A stretch of DNA of 64,000 nt, taken from contig JACQPN010000007.1 in the NCBI GenBank assembly GCA_016207515.1, positions 1-64,000 on the forward strand. The letters are read 5' to 3'. Position numbers and translations under genes: made by a program. The notes below the pieces were generated by a model. It was not told where the DNA came from. It saw only the letters and a program-made list of their open reading frames with translations, and made no database searches. Position 1 is the first letter of the stretch, and each line of letters starts with the position of its first letter. The stretch comes from Euryarchaeota archaeon (GTDB lineage Archaea; Thermoplasmatota; SW-10-69-26; JACQPN01). Positions 34,677 to 44,583 of this stretch are shown in pieces.

Positions 34677-35028
34677 GGAATGCCAAATAATCCCGGCCCG
34701 CTCAATAGGAATCGATCGGCGACGTGACCATTGTGAGCTCGATGGCGTTGGTGCCGTACATACTTCGCTGGCGACGGCGGTGGCCCCGCACTTGTTGGTC
34801 GCCTCCACGGCTTTCGGCGGACACGCCACGCGATGCGCGCCCCGTCCAAGTAATGGGAGGTCGGAGTAGTAGAGGGTATTCGCCATCGGGGCCCACCGTC
34901 GTACTGGGAAAACCGGTGTTGGGAATAGACTCTCACGAAAACGCGGTGGCCTGACGCCAGGGAACCCCGGCCAATACAAGGAAGGGTTTATCCCCATGTA
35001 GATTGTCGATGAGTCGAGGGAGTGAAAG
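34677..35028. other. Divergent intergenic region, about 350 bases
   Basis: No convincing gene lies between the epimerase and the first LamG gene. AAATAAT at 34685-34691 may be a second minus-strand promoter element. GTTTATCC at 34986-34993 is a possible TATA box for the gene starting at 35029, which also has GAGGGAGTG just before its ATG. Confidence 0.5.
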
Positions 35029-35841
35029 ATGAGGTCCGTCACGTTTGCCGTCATGATTGCCGCGTTAATGCTAGTTCCAATAGCGCCTGCCGCGCCCACG
35101 ACTGATTCCACATACTTCGCCCGCTTCACCGGCGGCGAGGTAGCCGTCTGGCAGTTCGACGTCGATGATTGGCACCCCGAATTCGGTCAGACCTGGGATT
35201 CGACCAGCAACATCAACGATCTCACCATTAGCAATGCGCCCTACGCGCCGTTCGGAGGTCGTTTCGGTGGCGCCTTCAATTTCAACGGCGTGAATTCATT
35301 CCTTTCGCGGCCGAATCCACCGTCACTAAACGGCCTGAACCAGGTGACAGTAATGGCTTGGGTGGAGCCGACCTTCACCAAGACAGCCGGCGGAGCCGGG
35401 TCTGGCATCGGAATCAGCGGTATCGTGAACAACGTCGCTGCCATTGGGACAACCGGCGGCTACGCATTGAGGATCGGTGACAACACCAGCGGCGTTCCCG
35501 AGTTCCTCGTCTACAGCAGCGCCCCCCTTGAGTACCGGCTTGTTGGCAAGACGCCTCTATCGGCCGGCGTCGCTTATCACATCGCAGGGACCTTCGACGG
35601 CAGCACAATGAGGCTCTACGTCAATGGTATGCTCGACGGGAGCCGATCAGGCACCCTGTCTTCGACGTCCGCTTCGTTCGAAATCGGCCGGGACCTCTAT
35701 AGTAACAATAGGGTATTCCCCGGCGTCATCGACGAGGTTCGCGTCTACAACCGGGCGCTTTTGGCGGGCGAAATCGTGAGCCTGATGAACTGCCCATACG
35801 ACAACAGCGTGGTCAGCGTCATTTCGACGCCGTCGTGTTGA
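35029..35841 (+). CDS. Secreted LamG/concanavalin-like protein, paralogue 1
   Basis: This 270-residue protein has a signal peptide cleaved around AAPTT and then one LamG-like jelly-roll domain: GGAFNFNGVNSFLS, VTVMAWVEP, GISGIVNNVAA, YHIAGTFDGSTMRLYVNGML and VIDEVRVYNRALLAGEI. Such domains bind carbohydrate or mediate adhesion. The C-terminal tail has LMNCPYD and a Cys as the last residue. It is the tandem paralogue of the lipoprotein at 35892-36701. The start is supported by GAGGGAGTG. Confidence 0.8.
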   Translation: MRSVTFAVMIAALMLVPIAPAAPTTDSTYFARFTGGEVAVWQFDVDDWHPEFGQTWDSTSNINDLTISNAPYAPFGGRFGGAFNFNGVNSFLSRPNPPSLNGLNQVTVMAWVEPTFTKTAGGAGSGIGISGIVNNVAAIGTTGGYALRIGDNTSGVPEFLVYSSAPLEYRLVGKTPLSAGVAYHIAGTFDGSTMRLYVNGMLDGSRSGTLSSTSASFEIGRDLYSNNRVFPGVIDEVRVYNRALLAGEIVSLMNCPYDNSVVSVISTPSC

Positions 35842-35891
35842 CGGCTGGACCAATACATAAGGCTCATGCAATGGCGGATTGAATCCCCACC

Positions 35892-36701
35892 ATGGGAAAG
35901 TTTCACCCGTGGTTCGCGTTGCTGGCCGTCTCCGTGTTGCTGGCCGGCTGCCTCGAAGGACGAAACCAAGAGACATCACCTCAAGTCCGGTTGATCGGTT
36001 CAGAAGTCGTAATTTGGAGTTTTGACCGCACGTCGACGGACGCAACCGGCCTTGGCGATGCCTCGGGAAAGGGCATCAATCTGACGAACCACGGCGCCAA
36101 CATGCTGCCCGACGGAGGCAGGTTCCGAGGCGGGGCCTCGCTTTCTGGCAAAGAGACGTGGCTCGAGGCCGAATCACACGATTTCCAGACCCTGTCGACC
36201 ATCACCGCAATGGCGTGGATACTGCCCCGCACGATCAAACCGGTCGGCGGCGAACAAAGCGGCGTCGGAATCAGCGGAATCATCAATAACGTGGCGGCCA
36301 AGGATACGAAGGGCGGTTTCGCCCTTCGCATAGGGGACGCGAACCAAGGCGCCATCGAATGGCTAATATACGACGACGCGCCCCGCGAATACCGCCTCGT
36401 CGCCAATCTCACGATTACCGGTGGAGCCATGTCGCATGTTGCCGGAACGTTCGATGGGACGACCTCAAGCCTCTACGTGAATGGTCTACTCGTGGGGGCG
36501 CGCCAGGCCGCTTTGACGCCGTCCACATCGCGCTTAGAGCTTGGTCGCGACAATTACAATCCGTCACGTAACCTCGACGGGATTCTGGACGAAGTCCGAA
36601 TCTTCGATCGCGCTTTAGGGCAACGGGACATCATTACGCTCATGAACTGCCCCTACGAACGCGGAATCGCAGACCCAAACACGGGATTAGCGGCCTGCTG
36701 A
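35892..36701 (+). CDS. LamG-domain lipoprotein, paralogue 2
   Basis: This 269-residue protein has a lipoprotein signal ending LLAGC and then one LamG-like domain: ITAMAWILP, GISGIINNVAA, FALRIGD, SHVAGTFDGTTSSLYVNGLL and ILDEVRIFDRALGQRDI. The same LMNCPY tail and a terminal Cys occur in the gene upstream. One is membrane-anchored and the other appears free, so they may act as a pair at the surface. A TATA-like ATACATAA lies at 35853-35860, so it has its own promoter. Confidence 0.8.
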   Translation: MGKFHPWFALLAVSVLLAGCLEGRNQETSPQVRLIGSEVVIWSFDRTSTDATGLGDASGKGINLTNHGANMLPDGGRFRGGASLSGKETWLEAESHDFQTLSTITAMAWILPRTIKPVGGEQSGVGISGIINNVAAKDTKGGFALRIGDANQGAIEWLIYDDAPREYRLVANLTITGGAMSHVAGTFDGTTSSLYVNGLLVGARQAALTPSTSRLELGRDNYNPSRNLDGILDEVRIFDRALGQRDIITLMNCPYERGIADPNTGLAAC

Positions 36702-36850
36702 CGTCCTGCCGCCGGACGGCCTTCCTAGGCCCACGCGCCGGGGCACAAGGCGACTTGTGACACCCGCCGGTGACAAGCATCGGCGTGGCATATGATGGTA
36801 GGCGTGGACGTTACGTCGATTCCTGATCCACCTAGAAGTCCATGAAAAGT

Positions 36851-36858
36851 CTTATCTT
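36851..36858 (+). promoter_or_regulatory. Possible TATA box of the giant protease gene
   Basis: CTTATCTT lies about 54 bases before the GTG at 36909. The gene also has GGAGG at 36900-36904, spaced 4 bases from the start. Confidence 0.35.
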
Positions 36859-36908
36859 GTCATAGGCAGTGGTGTCAAGAGTCGGGTACCCAAGGGATAG
36901 GAGGCGAC

Positions 36909-39900
36909 GTGACGCGACAGGGCCACAGGAGGAATTCGAGATCAGGCAGGGCCCTGTATTCCGTCGCGCTGGCAATCCTCTTGCTGACGCCCGTCGGCTT
37001 CTTCCCTTCGGGTGTTGCAGACGCTTCAACCGAGCCAGCTCCGGGAAGCGACAATTCTCACAATACTTCGGAGGAGAACGGCGCCGGAACGACTCCTAAG
37101 ACCGATTCACCTGAGTCGCCGGCCCGAGCAGAGCCCGATTCCTCCACCTCCAGCAACGCCAATACGGCGGCGGCGCCGCGCAATGGCACCGAGTCCCTAT
37201 CGGAATATGAGAACCGAACGCTGAGCGCCGAAATCGAAGTGGGTCACCGACAGGACCTGGACGGCAATTCCATCGAAGACGTCCTCGACCTCGTGATTGC
37301 GCGGTCTGGCTCGGAGGACGACCTCAAGATCATCATCGCCTTCGCCGACCAAGGTTCGGCGGCGTCGGCTCAGGGAGGCCTATTCGCCATGGGCGCCAGC
37401 GGGGTCCGTGTTTACCACCTCGCGCCGGCGGTTTCGGCAAGCATGCCCGCGTCCACGGTCCGGTTCGTGACCACGATGCCGGGTGTCGTGCTCGTGTACC
37501 ACGACGCCCTGGTCCGGGCCACGCTTGACTCCTCGGGACCGGTGATCCGGGCGCCAGAGGCGCGTTCCACGTACGGCGTCAACGGTGCGGGCGTCGGAAT
37601 CGCGATTGTTGATACAGGAATCGACCCGTCCCACAAGAGCTTGGATGATCAAGATGACAATCCGCAGACGACGGACCCCAAAATAGTGGGTTGGTATGAT
37701 GTCATCAACGGTCGAAACACCCCGTACGATGACCACTACCACGGAACCCACGTGGCGGCGACCGCCGCTGGGACGGCGGCTGGAACGCCCTACGTGGGAA
37801 TCGCGCCGGGTGCGAATCTCATAGGCGTCAAGGTACTTTCCGGATCGGGGTCCGGCTCCGAGAGCGGCGTCATCGATGGAATGGAGTGGTGCGTTGACAA
37901 CAAGGATGCCTATGGCATCGACGTCATGTCGATGAGCCTCGGCGCCAATGTCAACGGCGACGGGAATTCACCACTGGAACAGGCGGCTACCAACGCCATG
38001 AACGCGGGAGTAGTGACAGTGGTCGCAGCCGGCAACAGCGGCCCGGGATCTAACACAGTCGGAGTCCCGGGCAGCGCGAGGGACATCTTGACGGTAGGCG
38101 CCGTGGATGACGGGAAGACTGTGGCGTATTTCTCGAGTCGTGGTCCGACGCGGGACGGGCGCTTAAAGCCGGAAGTCTCGGCAGTGGGCGTCGACGTCAT
38201 CGCCGCGTCCGCAAACACCGGTACCGGATATCGGTCGTTGAGCGGGACGAGCATGGCGACGCCCCACGTTTCCGGGTTGGTCGCTTTGGTGCTTGAAAGA
38301 GCCGCGGGCAGCGCGGACCCAAGCGAAATTCGGGACATTCTCATGTCAACGGCCGTTGACGGCGGGGCGTCGGGACCCGACAATTCGTATGGTTATGGTG
38401 TTGTAGACTCCGTGGAAGCTGTCGGTGCGGCGATACCGCCTGCGCACGATCTCGCCGTTCGCGAGATGACCTTGCCGTCCTCGGTCGCGCCGGGCGAACA
38501 GGTTAACGCCTCCATAGTCGTTCGCAACAATGGCTTGAACGCCGAATCCGACGTAAGCGTAAGGCTCGTCGTCGATGGAGTGCTGGTGGACGATGGCATA
38601 CTCTCGACCCTGGCTTCTGGTGCCTCTGAGACCGTCATCCTCTCTTGGCAATCGCCACCGACGAGCGGGACACACAACATGACTGGTGAGGTCGCTCCAG
38701 TCCCGGGCGAGTCGAACTTGGGAAACAACGCTCTCAGCAGGTCGCTCTTTGTCGGAATCCGGCTTCCCACGGCGCGGGCCCACACGAGTGCAGCGTGGAA
38801 CGGCCAGTACGCCTATGTCTTCGGTGGCAACGATGGAAATTATCTTGACCAAATCGTTCGGGTCGACGTCGTCACGATGAAGGCGACGACCATGGCGGCG
38901 AAACTGCCAGCAGGGCGCGAAGGAACGAGCGCCGTGTGGACGGGAACATTCGCGTACATTTTTGGCGGCGAGAGCGGTCCATACTCCCGCTCTAGCGGAA
39001 TCGTGCGTTATGATCCCGGTACCGATACCGCAAGCCTCATGCCGACGCCGCTCCCGTCGGGGAGAACGCTGACTTCCGCCGTGTGGACCGGACAGTACGT
39101 GTACATATTCGGAGGATGCACCGTGACCGTATGTCCAACCGATGAGATTCTCCGTTACGATCCAGCGACCGACGCCATTTCCGTTCTGGCGCCAAGGCTT
39201 CCCTCCGCGAGGATGGGCACCAGCGCCGTGTGGGCGGGCGGGGATGCATATGTCTTCGGAGGAGAGACCGGCCAGGCGCACTTACGACAAGTTGTAAGGT
39301 TCTCCCCTTCCACCGGCGTTGTTTCTATCATGGCCGCGAGCCTTCCGATCGGCGGGGTCGAGACGTCGGCGACATGGAGCGGGAGTCGCGCCTACGTGTT
39401 CGGCGGCCTGTATGGCACGACTTTTGGAAATCAGGTTGTCCAGTATGATCCAGTTACTGATCTTGCTACGGTTGTAAGCGAGGATATGACGCCGGCCAGA
39501 TGCTGCACGAGCGCTGCGCTCACGACCAAAGGGGCGCTCGTCTTCGGGGGATTGAATGGCGTCTACCTCTCAGACATTTTCCAGTATCCGATAGGCCTAC
39601 AGGCACCAACGAATTTCACGGCGACCCCTGGGCCGGGTCTTGGCGAGATCACCCTGGCATGGCAGCCACCGGTGGAGCTCGGCGCGTCGCCAGTCACCGG
39701 GTACAATGTATACCGCGGGTCATCGCCCGGCTCCGGGATGCTCCACGCGACCCTTGGCAATGTACTCGGTTTTTCGGACGCGGGCCTTCCGGACACAGCC
39801 ACGTATTACTACAATGTAACGGCCATCAACTCCCAGCTCGAAGGACCGTCTTCCCCCGAAGTCTCGGCCAACACGTACCATCCAGATGCCCCGGATTCCC

Positions 39901-42900
39901 CCCAAAATGTGGAGGCTGAACCGGGCGCCGATCTCGGAAAGGTGGTTGTGACTTGGACCCCGCCGCAAGCCGCCGGGAAACCGCCCACGAACGGTTACCG
40001 CGTGTACCGCGGGACAACTGAATCGAACCTCGTGTATGTCGCACAAACGGGAACCGTGAGCAAATACGACGACTCAGGGTTGGCGAACGATACCAGTTAC
40101 TTCTACGGTGTATCGGCCATCAATCTCGTTGGAGAAGGGGATGCCTCGGCCCCAGTCTCCGTCCAGACCTTTGCGGTCGTGCCCCCCGGCTCGCCCCAAA
40201 GTCTGGCTGCGACCGCCGGCTCCGGTCCCGGCAACATCACGCTCTCATGGGTGGCGCCGTCCCCGAACGCGGGCCCGCCTCCCACCGGCTATCGAGTATA
40301 TGGGGGTAACGCGTCCGGGACGGAGGCGTTCCTGGCCCAGGTTGGACCGAACTCAATATTCGTCGAATCCGGCTTGGGAAATGGCCGGACCCGGTTCTAT
40401 AAGGTTGGCGCTTCAAACTCTGTCGGGGAGGGACCGGTATCCACCGAAACGAGCGCGACAACTTTTACGGTTCCCAGCGTCCCTCGCAACTTTACCGCGT
40501 CCACGAGCACGAAGGCGGGCGAAATTGTGCTTCGGTGGGAACCGTCGGCAGATTCCGGTGGAACACAAGTCACGGGTTATCGCCTATACCGCGGAGACGT
40601 ACCCGGGCAAGAGATTTTTTTGGTACAGGTGGGTAATGCGCTTGTCTACTACGATGGCGGACTCGGCGCGGGAGTGACCAAGTATTACCGCGTGTCGGCC
40701 GTCAACGTCGTGGGCGATGGCCCCATGGCGCCGACGGCAAGCGGAAGCACACTATCGACTCCGGGACCGCCTCAAAACCTCATTGCCGTAAAGGGCCCGG
40801 CCGTCGGGGACATGACTCTTACATGGCAACCGCCAGCCGCCGGCGGAGATTCCGGCATTACGAACTATCGGATCTACCGGGGGGACTCGGCGGAGTCGGC
40901 CTCCTTCCTAGCCCAGGTGGGAAACGTCGGAACATATCGCGACTCGACCGGACCCGGCGGGTTAACATTCTACCGCTTATCCGCCGTGAACCCGGCGGGC
41001 GAGGGCGAACTTGGGTCTCCCACAAGCGTTGTCGCAGACGCTGTACTGAAGACCGCGCGCGCGCATATGAGTGGCGTTTCGACGGGTCAACACGTGTACA
41101 TTTTCGGCGGCCAAGATGGCTCTTACTTGAACCAGATCCTGAAATACGACCCGACGACGGACAAAGTCACAGTCATGGCTGCAACGCTTCTTTCTGGGCG
41201 AGAAGGCACGAGCGCAGTCTGGACGGGAACCTTCGCGTTTGTTTTCGGAGGCGAGAGTGGGCCATTCGCCCGCTCGGACCGCATTGTGAGATATGATCCA
41301 TGGACGGACACGACGACCTTCATGAGTGCAAGGCTTCCCACGGGACGCACGCTCACCAGCGCGGTCTGGACTGGCCAATACGTGTACATTTTCGGGGGAT
41401 GCACGACAAGCGTGTGCCCGGCGACCGACATCCTGAGATACGATCCAGCGGCAGACGCCGTGACCGTTATGTCGCCTCGTCTGCCCTCGGCACGGATGGG
41501 TACGAGCGCCATTTGGGACGGACAGAGCGCCTACGTCTTCGCTGGAGAAACGGGCCAAGCCCACTTGAAGCAGATTGTCAGATACACGCCGTCCACGGGC
41601 TCTGTATCTGTAATGGCAGCTACGCTTCCCATTGGGGGCGTCGAGACGTCCGCCGTTTGGAACGGGGCCAGTGCATACATCTTTGGAGGCCTCTTTGGCA
41701 CGACCTTCACGAGTCAGGTCGTTCAATTTTCGCCCGCCGCGGACTCGGCCATCGTCCGGGATGAAGGGATTGGTCCACCGCGCTGCTGTGCCGGAGCCGT
41801 GCTAGTGGGCGAAACGGCAATTACGTTTGGGGGCCTGTCAACGGCTTCAACTTACCTGAAACATATTACAGAATACGAAATCACGCTCACGCCGCCACGC
41901 CAGCTCACTGCGATGCCTGGATCCGACCTGGGCAGCACCGTCCTTTCTTGGCAGGCACCGGTCGACGATGGTGGAACTCCGATAACCGGTTACCGTGTTT
42001 ACCGTGGATCGGCAAGCGGCCAGGAAACATTCATCGAAGAGTTGCCGGTCGTGTTCTCGTACGCGGACGGCGGTCTGGAGAACGGGACGACCTACTACTA
42101 TGTCATCCGCGCGGTCAATGCGTTGCGGGAGAGCAGCCCCTCGAACGAAGTCAACACTACGACCTACGCGGCGGTCCCTCCCCCGGCGCCCCACGGGCTC
42201 GTCGCCTCGGCAGGAATTGGTCCAGGCGCGATCACACTTCGGTGGAACCAATCGACACCGGCCGGGACCCAGCCTCCGCGCAGCTATCGCATATATGCTG
42301 GAACCGCAAGCGGCAGCGAAGACTTCTTGACGGAGATCGAAGGTGCCCAAAATTTCACGCACACCGGCCTTGGTAATGGCGTTAAGAGGTTCTATCGGGT
42401 GAGCGCCGTGAACGCGATCGGAGAGGGGGGCCTTTCCGCCGAGGCAAATGGAACCACATTCATCCCACCGTCGAAACCAGTCAATCTCGTGGCACAATTC
42501 GGCCCCGGCCCCGGCGAAATCACGCTAGACTGGCAGACCCCGTCCTCAAACGGAGGCCTTCCCGTGACGGGTTATACCGTGTACCGTGGAAACTCCAGCG
42601 CAAACAAAACCCTACTGGCCAAGGTCCCGACCGTGACGACATTCAAGGATTCCGGAAGATCGGTCCGGGACACCTATTTCTACAGTGTGACGGCGGCCAA
42701 CTCTGCTGGCGAGGGCTTGAACTCCAGCGACGCTTCTGCACGGGCCCTGGGTGCGGGAAACGTCAAGACGGCCTCGAATCCTGACGGAAGCGTGACCGTA
42801 TTCGATGATCGGGACTCGGATGATACCGTGGATCCGGGCGAGGAGATTGCTCGTACTCCGAGCGTAACCCCTTTCGAATCAGCTTACGCCGAGTCGTTTG

Positions 42901-43409
42901 ACGACGGCGTCGCTGACGGTTGGACGAAGAGCGGAGGCACAACGAACCTGTGGAGAGTTCAGGCGGACTGCTCGCTCACGACCGGAGAATTCGCGCTGAC
43001 GTTCAACGCCCCGTCGCCTTCGTGCGACTACGACGTGGGACACGCATCAGGGTCCGTGGGTAGCCCTATGGTGGACCTCACGGGAGCAGAGCGCGCCATC
43101 CTTACTTTCAGACACTTTTGGCAGACTGAACGTCCGACGGACGCCGGTCGGAGCGACCCGCTACGCGCCATTGACGGTTGGGACAGGATGTCAGTCGAGG
43201 CGAGCAGCGACGGCGGTGCTACGTGGACCGAGCTAAAGCGGTGGGATTCCCGAGACCCGAAACCTGGCGGGTGGACATCGGAGTCGATAGACATCGCAGG
43301 TTTCATATCTGACCAAGTATCGGTACGGTTCACCTTCGATAGCGTCGATTCAGCCTGGAATACGTATCTCGGCTGGAGCGTCGACGATGTGGCCATAATC
43401 AGGGGTTAG
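36909..43409 (+). CDS. Giant secreted subtilase with kelch and FN3 domains
   Basis: The 2166-residue protein starts with a signal peptide (ending about residue 38), a Ser/Thr/Pro/Glu-rich spacer and a propeptide-like region. The S8 protease domain has Asp235 (IVDTGID), His281 (HGTHVAA), the oxyanion Asn376 (AAGNSGPG) and Ser448 (SGTSMATPHVSG). Next comes a CARDB-like domain (about 515-615) and a kelch propeller (about 619-895) with repeated YVFGG and RYDP motifs. Five FN3 domains (897-1375), a second kelch propeller (1379-1655) and three more FN3 domains follow. The C-terminal jelly-roll is like those of secreted peptidases. No membrane anchor is seen. The GTG start has GGAGG 4 bases upstream. 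It probably works outside the cell on proteins or glycoproteins; the target is unknown. Confidence 0.9.
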   Translation: MTRQGHRRNSRSGRALYSVALAILLLTPVGFFPSGVADASTEPAPGSDNSHNTSEENGAGTTPKTDSPESPARAEPDSSTSSNANTAAAPRNGTESLSEYENRTLSAEIEVGHRQDLDGNSIEDVLDLVIARSGSEDDLKIIIAFADQGSAASAQGGLFAMGASGVRVYHLAPAVSASMPASTVRFVTTMPGVVLVYHDALVRATLDSSGPVIRAPEARSTYGVNGAGVGIAIVDTGIDPSHKSLDDQDDNPQTTDPKIVGWYDVINGRNTPYDDHYHGTHVAATAAGTAAGTPYVGIAPGANLIGVKVLSGSGSGSESGVIDGMEWCVDNKDAYGIDVMSMSLGANVNGDGNSPLEQAATNAMNAGVVTVVAAGNSGPGSNTVGVPGSARDILTVGAVDDGKTVAYFSSRGPTRDGRLKPEVSAVGVDVIAASANTGTGYRSLSGTSMATPHVSGLVALVLERAAGSADPSEIRDILMSTAVDGGASGPDNSYGYGVVDSVEAVGAAIPPAHDLAVREMTLPSSVAPGEQVNASIVVRNNGLNAESDVSVRLVVDGVLVDDGILSTLASGASETVILSWQSPPTSGTHNMTGEVAPVPGESNLGNNALSRSLFVGIRLPTARAHTSAAWNGQYAYVFGGNDGNYLDQIVRVDVVTMKATTMAAKLPAGREGTSAVWTGTFAYIFGGESGPYSRSSGIVRYDPGTDTASLMPTPLPSGRTLTSAVWTGQYVYIFGGCTVTVCPTDEILRYDPATDAISVLAPRLPSARMGTSAVWAGGDAYVFGGETGQAHLRQVVRFSPSTGVVSIMAASLPIGGVETSATWSGSRAYVFGGLYGTTFGNQVVQYDPVTDLATVVSEDMTPARCCTSAALTTKGALVFGGLNGVYLSDIFQYPIGLQAPTNFTATPGPGLGEITLAWQPPVELGASPVTGYNVYRGSSPGSGMLHATLGNVLGFSDAGLPDTATYYYNVTAINSQLEGPSSPEVSANTYHPDAPDSPQNVEAEPGADLGKVVVTWTPPQAAGKPPTNGYRVYRGTTESNLVYVAQTGTVSKYDDSGLANDTSYFYGVSAINLVGEGDASAPVSVQTFAVVPPGSPQSLAATAGSGPGNITLSWVAPSPNAGPPPTGYRVYGGNASGTEAFLAQVGPNSIFVESGLGNGRTRFYKVGASNSVGEGPVSTETSATTFTVPSVPRNFTASTSTKAGEIVLRWEPSADSGGTQVTGYRLYRGDVPGQEIFLVQVGNALVYYDGGLGAGVTKYYRVSAVNVVGDGPMAPTASGSTLSTPGPPQNLIAVKGPAVGDMTLTWQPPAAGGDSGITNYRIYRGDSAESASFLAQVGNVGTYRDSTGPGGLTFYRLSAVNPAGEGELGSPTSVVADAVLKTARAHMSGVSTGQHVYIFGGQDGSYLNQILKYDPTTDKVTVMAATLLSGREGTSAVWTGTFAFVFGGESGPFARSDRIVRYDPWTDTTTFMSARLPTGRTLTSAVWTGQYVYIFGGCTTSVCPATDILRYDPAADAVTVMSPRLPSARMGTSAIWDGQSAYVFAGETGQAHLKQIVRYTPSTGSVSVMAATLPIGGVETSAVWNGASAYIFGGLFGTTFTSQVVQFSPAADSAIVRDEGIGPPRCCAGAVLVGETAITFGGLSTASTYLKHITEYEITLTPPRQLTAMPGSDLGSTVLSWQAPVDDGGTPITGYRVYRGSASGQETFIEELPVVFSYADGGLENGTTYYYVIRAVNALRESSPSNEVNTTTYAAVPPPAPHGLVASAGIGPGAITLRWNQSTPAGTQPPRSYRIYAGTASGSEDFLTEIEGAQNFTHTGLGNGVKRFYRVSAVNAIGEGGLSAEANGTTFIPPSKPVNLVAQFGPGPGEITLDWQTPSSNGGLPVTGYTVYRGNSSANKTLLAKVPTVTTFKDSGRSVRDTYFYSVTAANSAGEGLNSSDASARALGAGNVKTASNPDGSVTVFDDRDSDDTVDPGEEIARTPSVTPFESAYAESFDDGVADGWTKSGGTTNLWRVQADCSLTTGEFALTFNAPSPSCDYDVGHASGSVGSPMVDLTGAERAILTFRHFWQTERPTDAGRSDPLRAIDGWDRMSVEASSDGGATWTELKRWDSRDPKPGGWTSESIDIAGFISDQVSVRFTFDSVDSAWNTYLGWSVDDVAIIRG
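38763..39596 (+). repeat. Kelch propeller, copy 1 of an internal duplication
   Basis: The segment encodes about five to six kelch blades (SGREGTSAVWTGTFAYIFGG type). It matches 41041-41877 almost blade for blade at the protein level, while the DNA differs at many silent positions. Confidence 0.85.
41041..41877 (+). repeat. Kelch propeller, copy 2 of an internal duplication
   Basis: This segment repeats the blades of 38763-39596, including the shared sequences GRTLTSAVWTGQYVYIFGGC, ETGQAHL and LPIGGVETSA. It is preceded by five FN3 domains and followed by three. Confidence 0.85.
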
Positions 43410-43636
43410 GCGTCTCTTTGGGCGAATCCTTGGCATCAACCTCCTTCCTTGCTCCCTCTACCTGCGTTTCCCGTGGTATGTCTACGCTTGCAGAAACGTG
43501 ATCGTATCACGCTTGCCCCTCCAAGGCAGACTCTTCGTGGACGCATCCTCACTTCGTGCGACAATGACAAAGCGTTCACGCCCATTTCAGGCGCCCGGCG
43601 TGGGGTGCGAAAGACCTTTTCAAAATGGACCGCCGT

Positions 43637-44566
43637 CTACTTTCGGGAGATACCCATTAGCTTGACCATGTCCTGCCACCGATGCTCGAAAGTATGATTC
43701 TCTAGCACTGTCTCCCGCCCGGCCCGTGCAATCTCTCTCGCCTCCTCTGGATGGTCGAGATAGTGGCGGACCAGGGTAATGAGTTCGGCGTCCGTTTCGT
43801 AGGTCACGAGATGCTTCTTGTTCGTGAAAAGGTCGAGCAAACCGTCCACGACATCGGTGACCATCAAGGCTCCTGCAGACATTCCCTCAAAGACCCGTTG
43901 GTTCAGCACTCCCATGAGGCTGCGGTTGAATACGATTTGCGATCGACTGTACAACCTGGCCACGTCTTCGTAGAAAATACCCTGCAGAATCGTGGTTTTG
44001 AAGTTTCCCTCCAAGATCCGTGAAAGGCGAATCCGCTCATTGTACAATCCCGCCGCCATGTTCCCCACTGATGCGACCTCAAGGTCGCGCTCGCCCTGAA
44101 ACATCCGGTGATACCATGGATCGAACGCCAGTGGCACCCAAGCCGATTTGTTGGCGCATTCGGCGAAGAGGCCTTGGTATTTCTTGTGAGCGTAGAACAC
44201 CCAATCGTAGTCCCTGGCGTGAGTCTGGTGGTACTCGGGAAAGAGGTGCGTATCAAGGTGCCAATTGGCCGTCGGAATCCCAAGGTCGGGCACGCCGCGA
44301 AGGAAATGCTTCGGGTGGTCATTGACGGACAGAAAGAGGTCGAAATCCGCTGGCTTACAATAATTTTCCTTGAGAACCTTGCGCACGGTCTTCCGAAGCC
44401 CGAGCGGGTCTCGAAGCTCGCGGATAGAGAGTTGGCGGAGATCAAGGTGAAGCACGACATTTTCCCGGTTCATTGCGCGAAGCATGTACTGCGTGATGCT
44501 GTTGTAGCCGCCCGGACATGCAAAGATCACGCGCACTTGCGCTGGAAAACTGGCCTGCCATATCAA
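43637..44566 (-). CDS. CgeB-like glycosyltransferase
   Basis: This 309-residue protein has the features of CgeB-type GT-B enzymes: an N-terminal half with FLSVNDHPKHFLRG and PTANWHLDTH, and a donor half with ASVGNMAAGLYNERI. It ends with a C-terminal motif NQRVFEGMSAGALMVTD in place of the classic E-x7-E. It should add a sugar to a glycan; donor and acceptor are unknown. It is the last gene of a minus-strand run starting at 51460. The region downstream (43410-43636) has no gene. Confidence 0.78.
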   Translation of the reverse strand: MIWQASFPAQVRVIFACPGGYNSITQYMLRAMNRENVVLHLDLRQLSIRELRDPLGLRKTVRKVLKENYCKPADFDLFLSVNDHPKHFLRGVPDLGIPTANWHLDTHLFPEYHQTHARDYDWVFYAHKKYQGLFAECANKSAWVPLAFDPWYHRMFQGERDLEVASVGNMAAGLYNERIRLSRILEGNFKTTILQGIFYEDVARLYSRSQIVFNRSLMGVLNQRVFEGMSAGALMVTDVVDGLLDLFTNKKHLVTYETDAELITLVRHYLDHPEEAREIARAGRETVLENHTFEHRWQDMVKLMGISRK

Positions 44567-44583
44567 CCTGCCCTTACGGCGGC

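Noticed and set aside
34641-35129. N-terminal extension of the zinc-ribbon epimerase to 35129
   Set aside because: The extension lacks any domain, crosses the TATA box and overlaps the next gene's start; the cofactor motif begins at the ATG at 34640.
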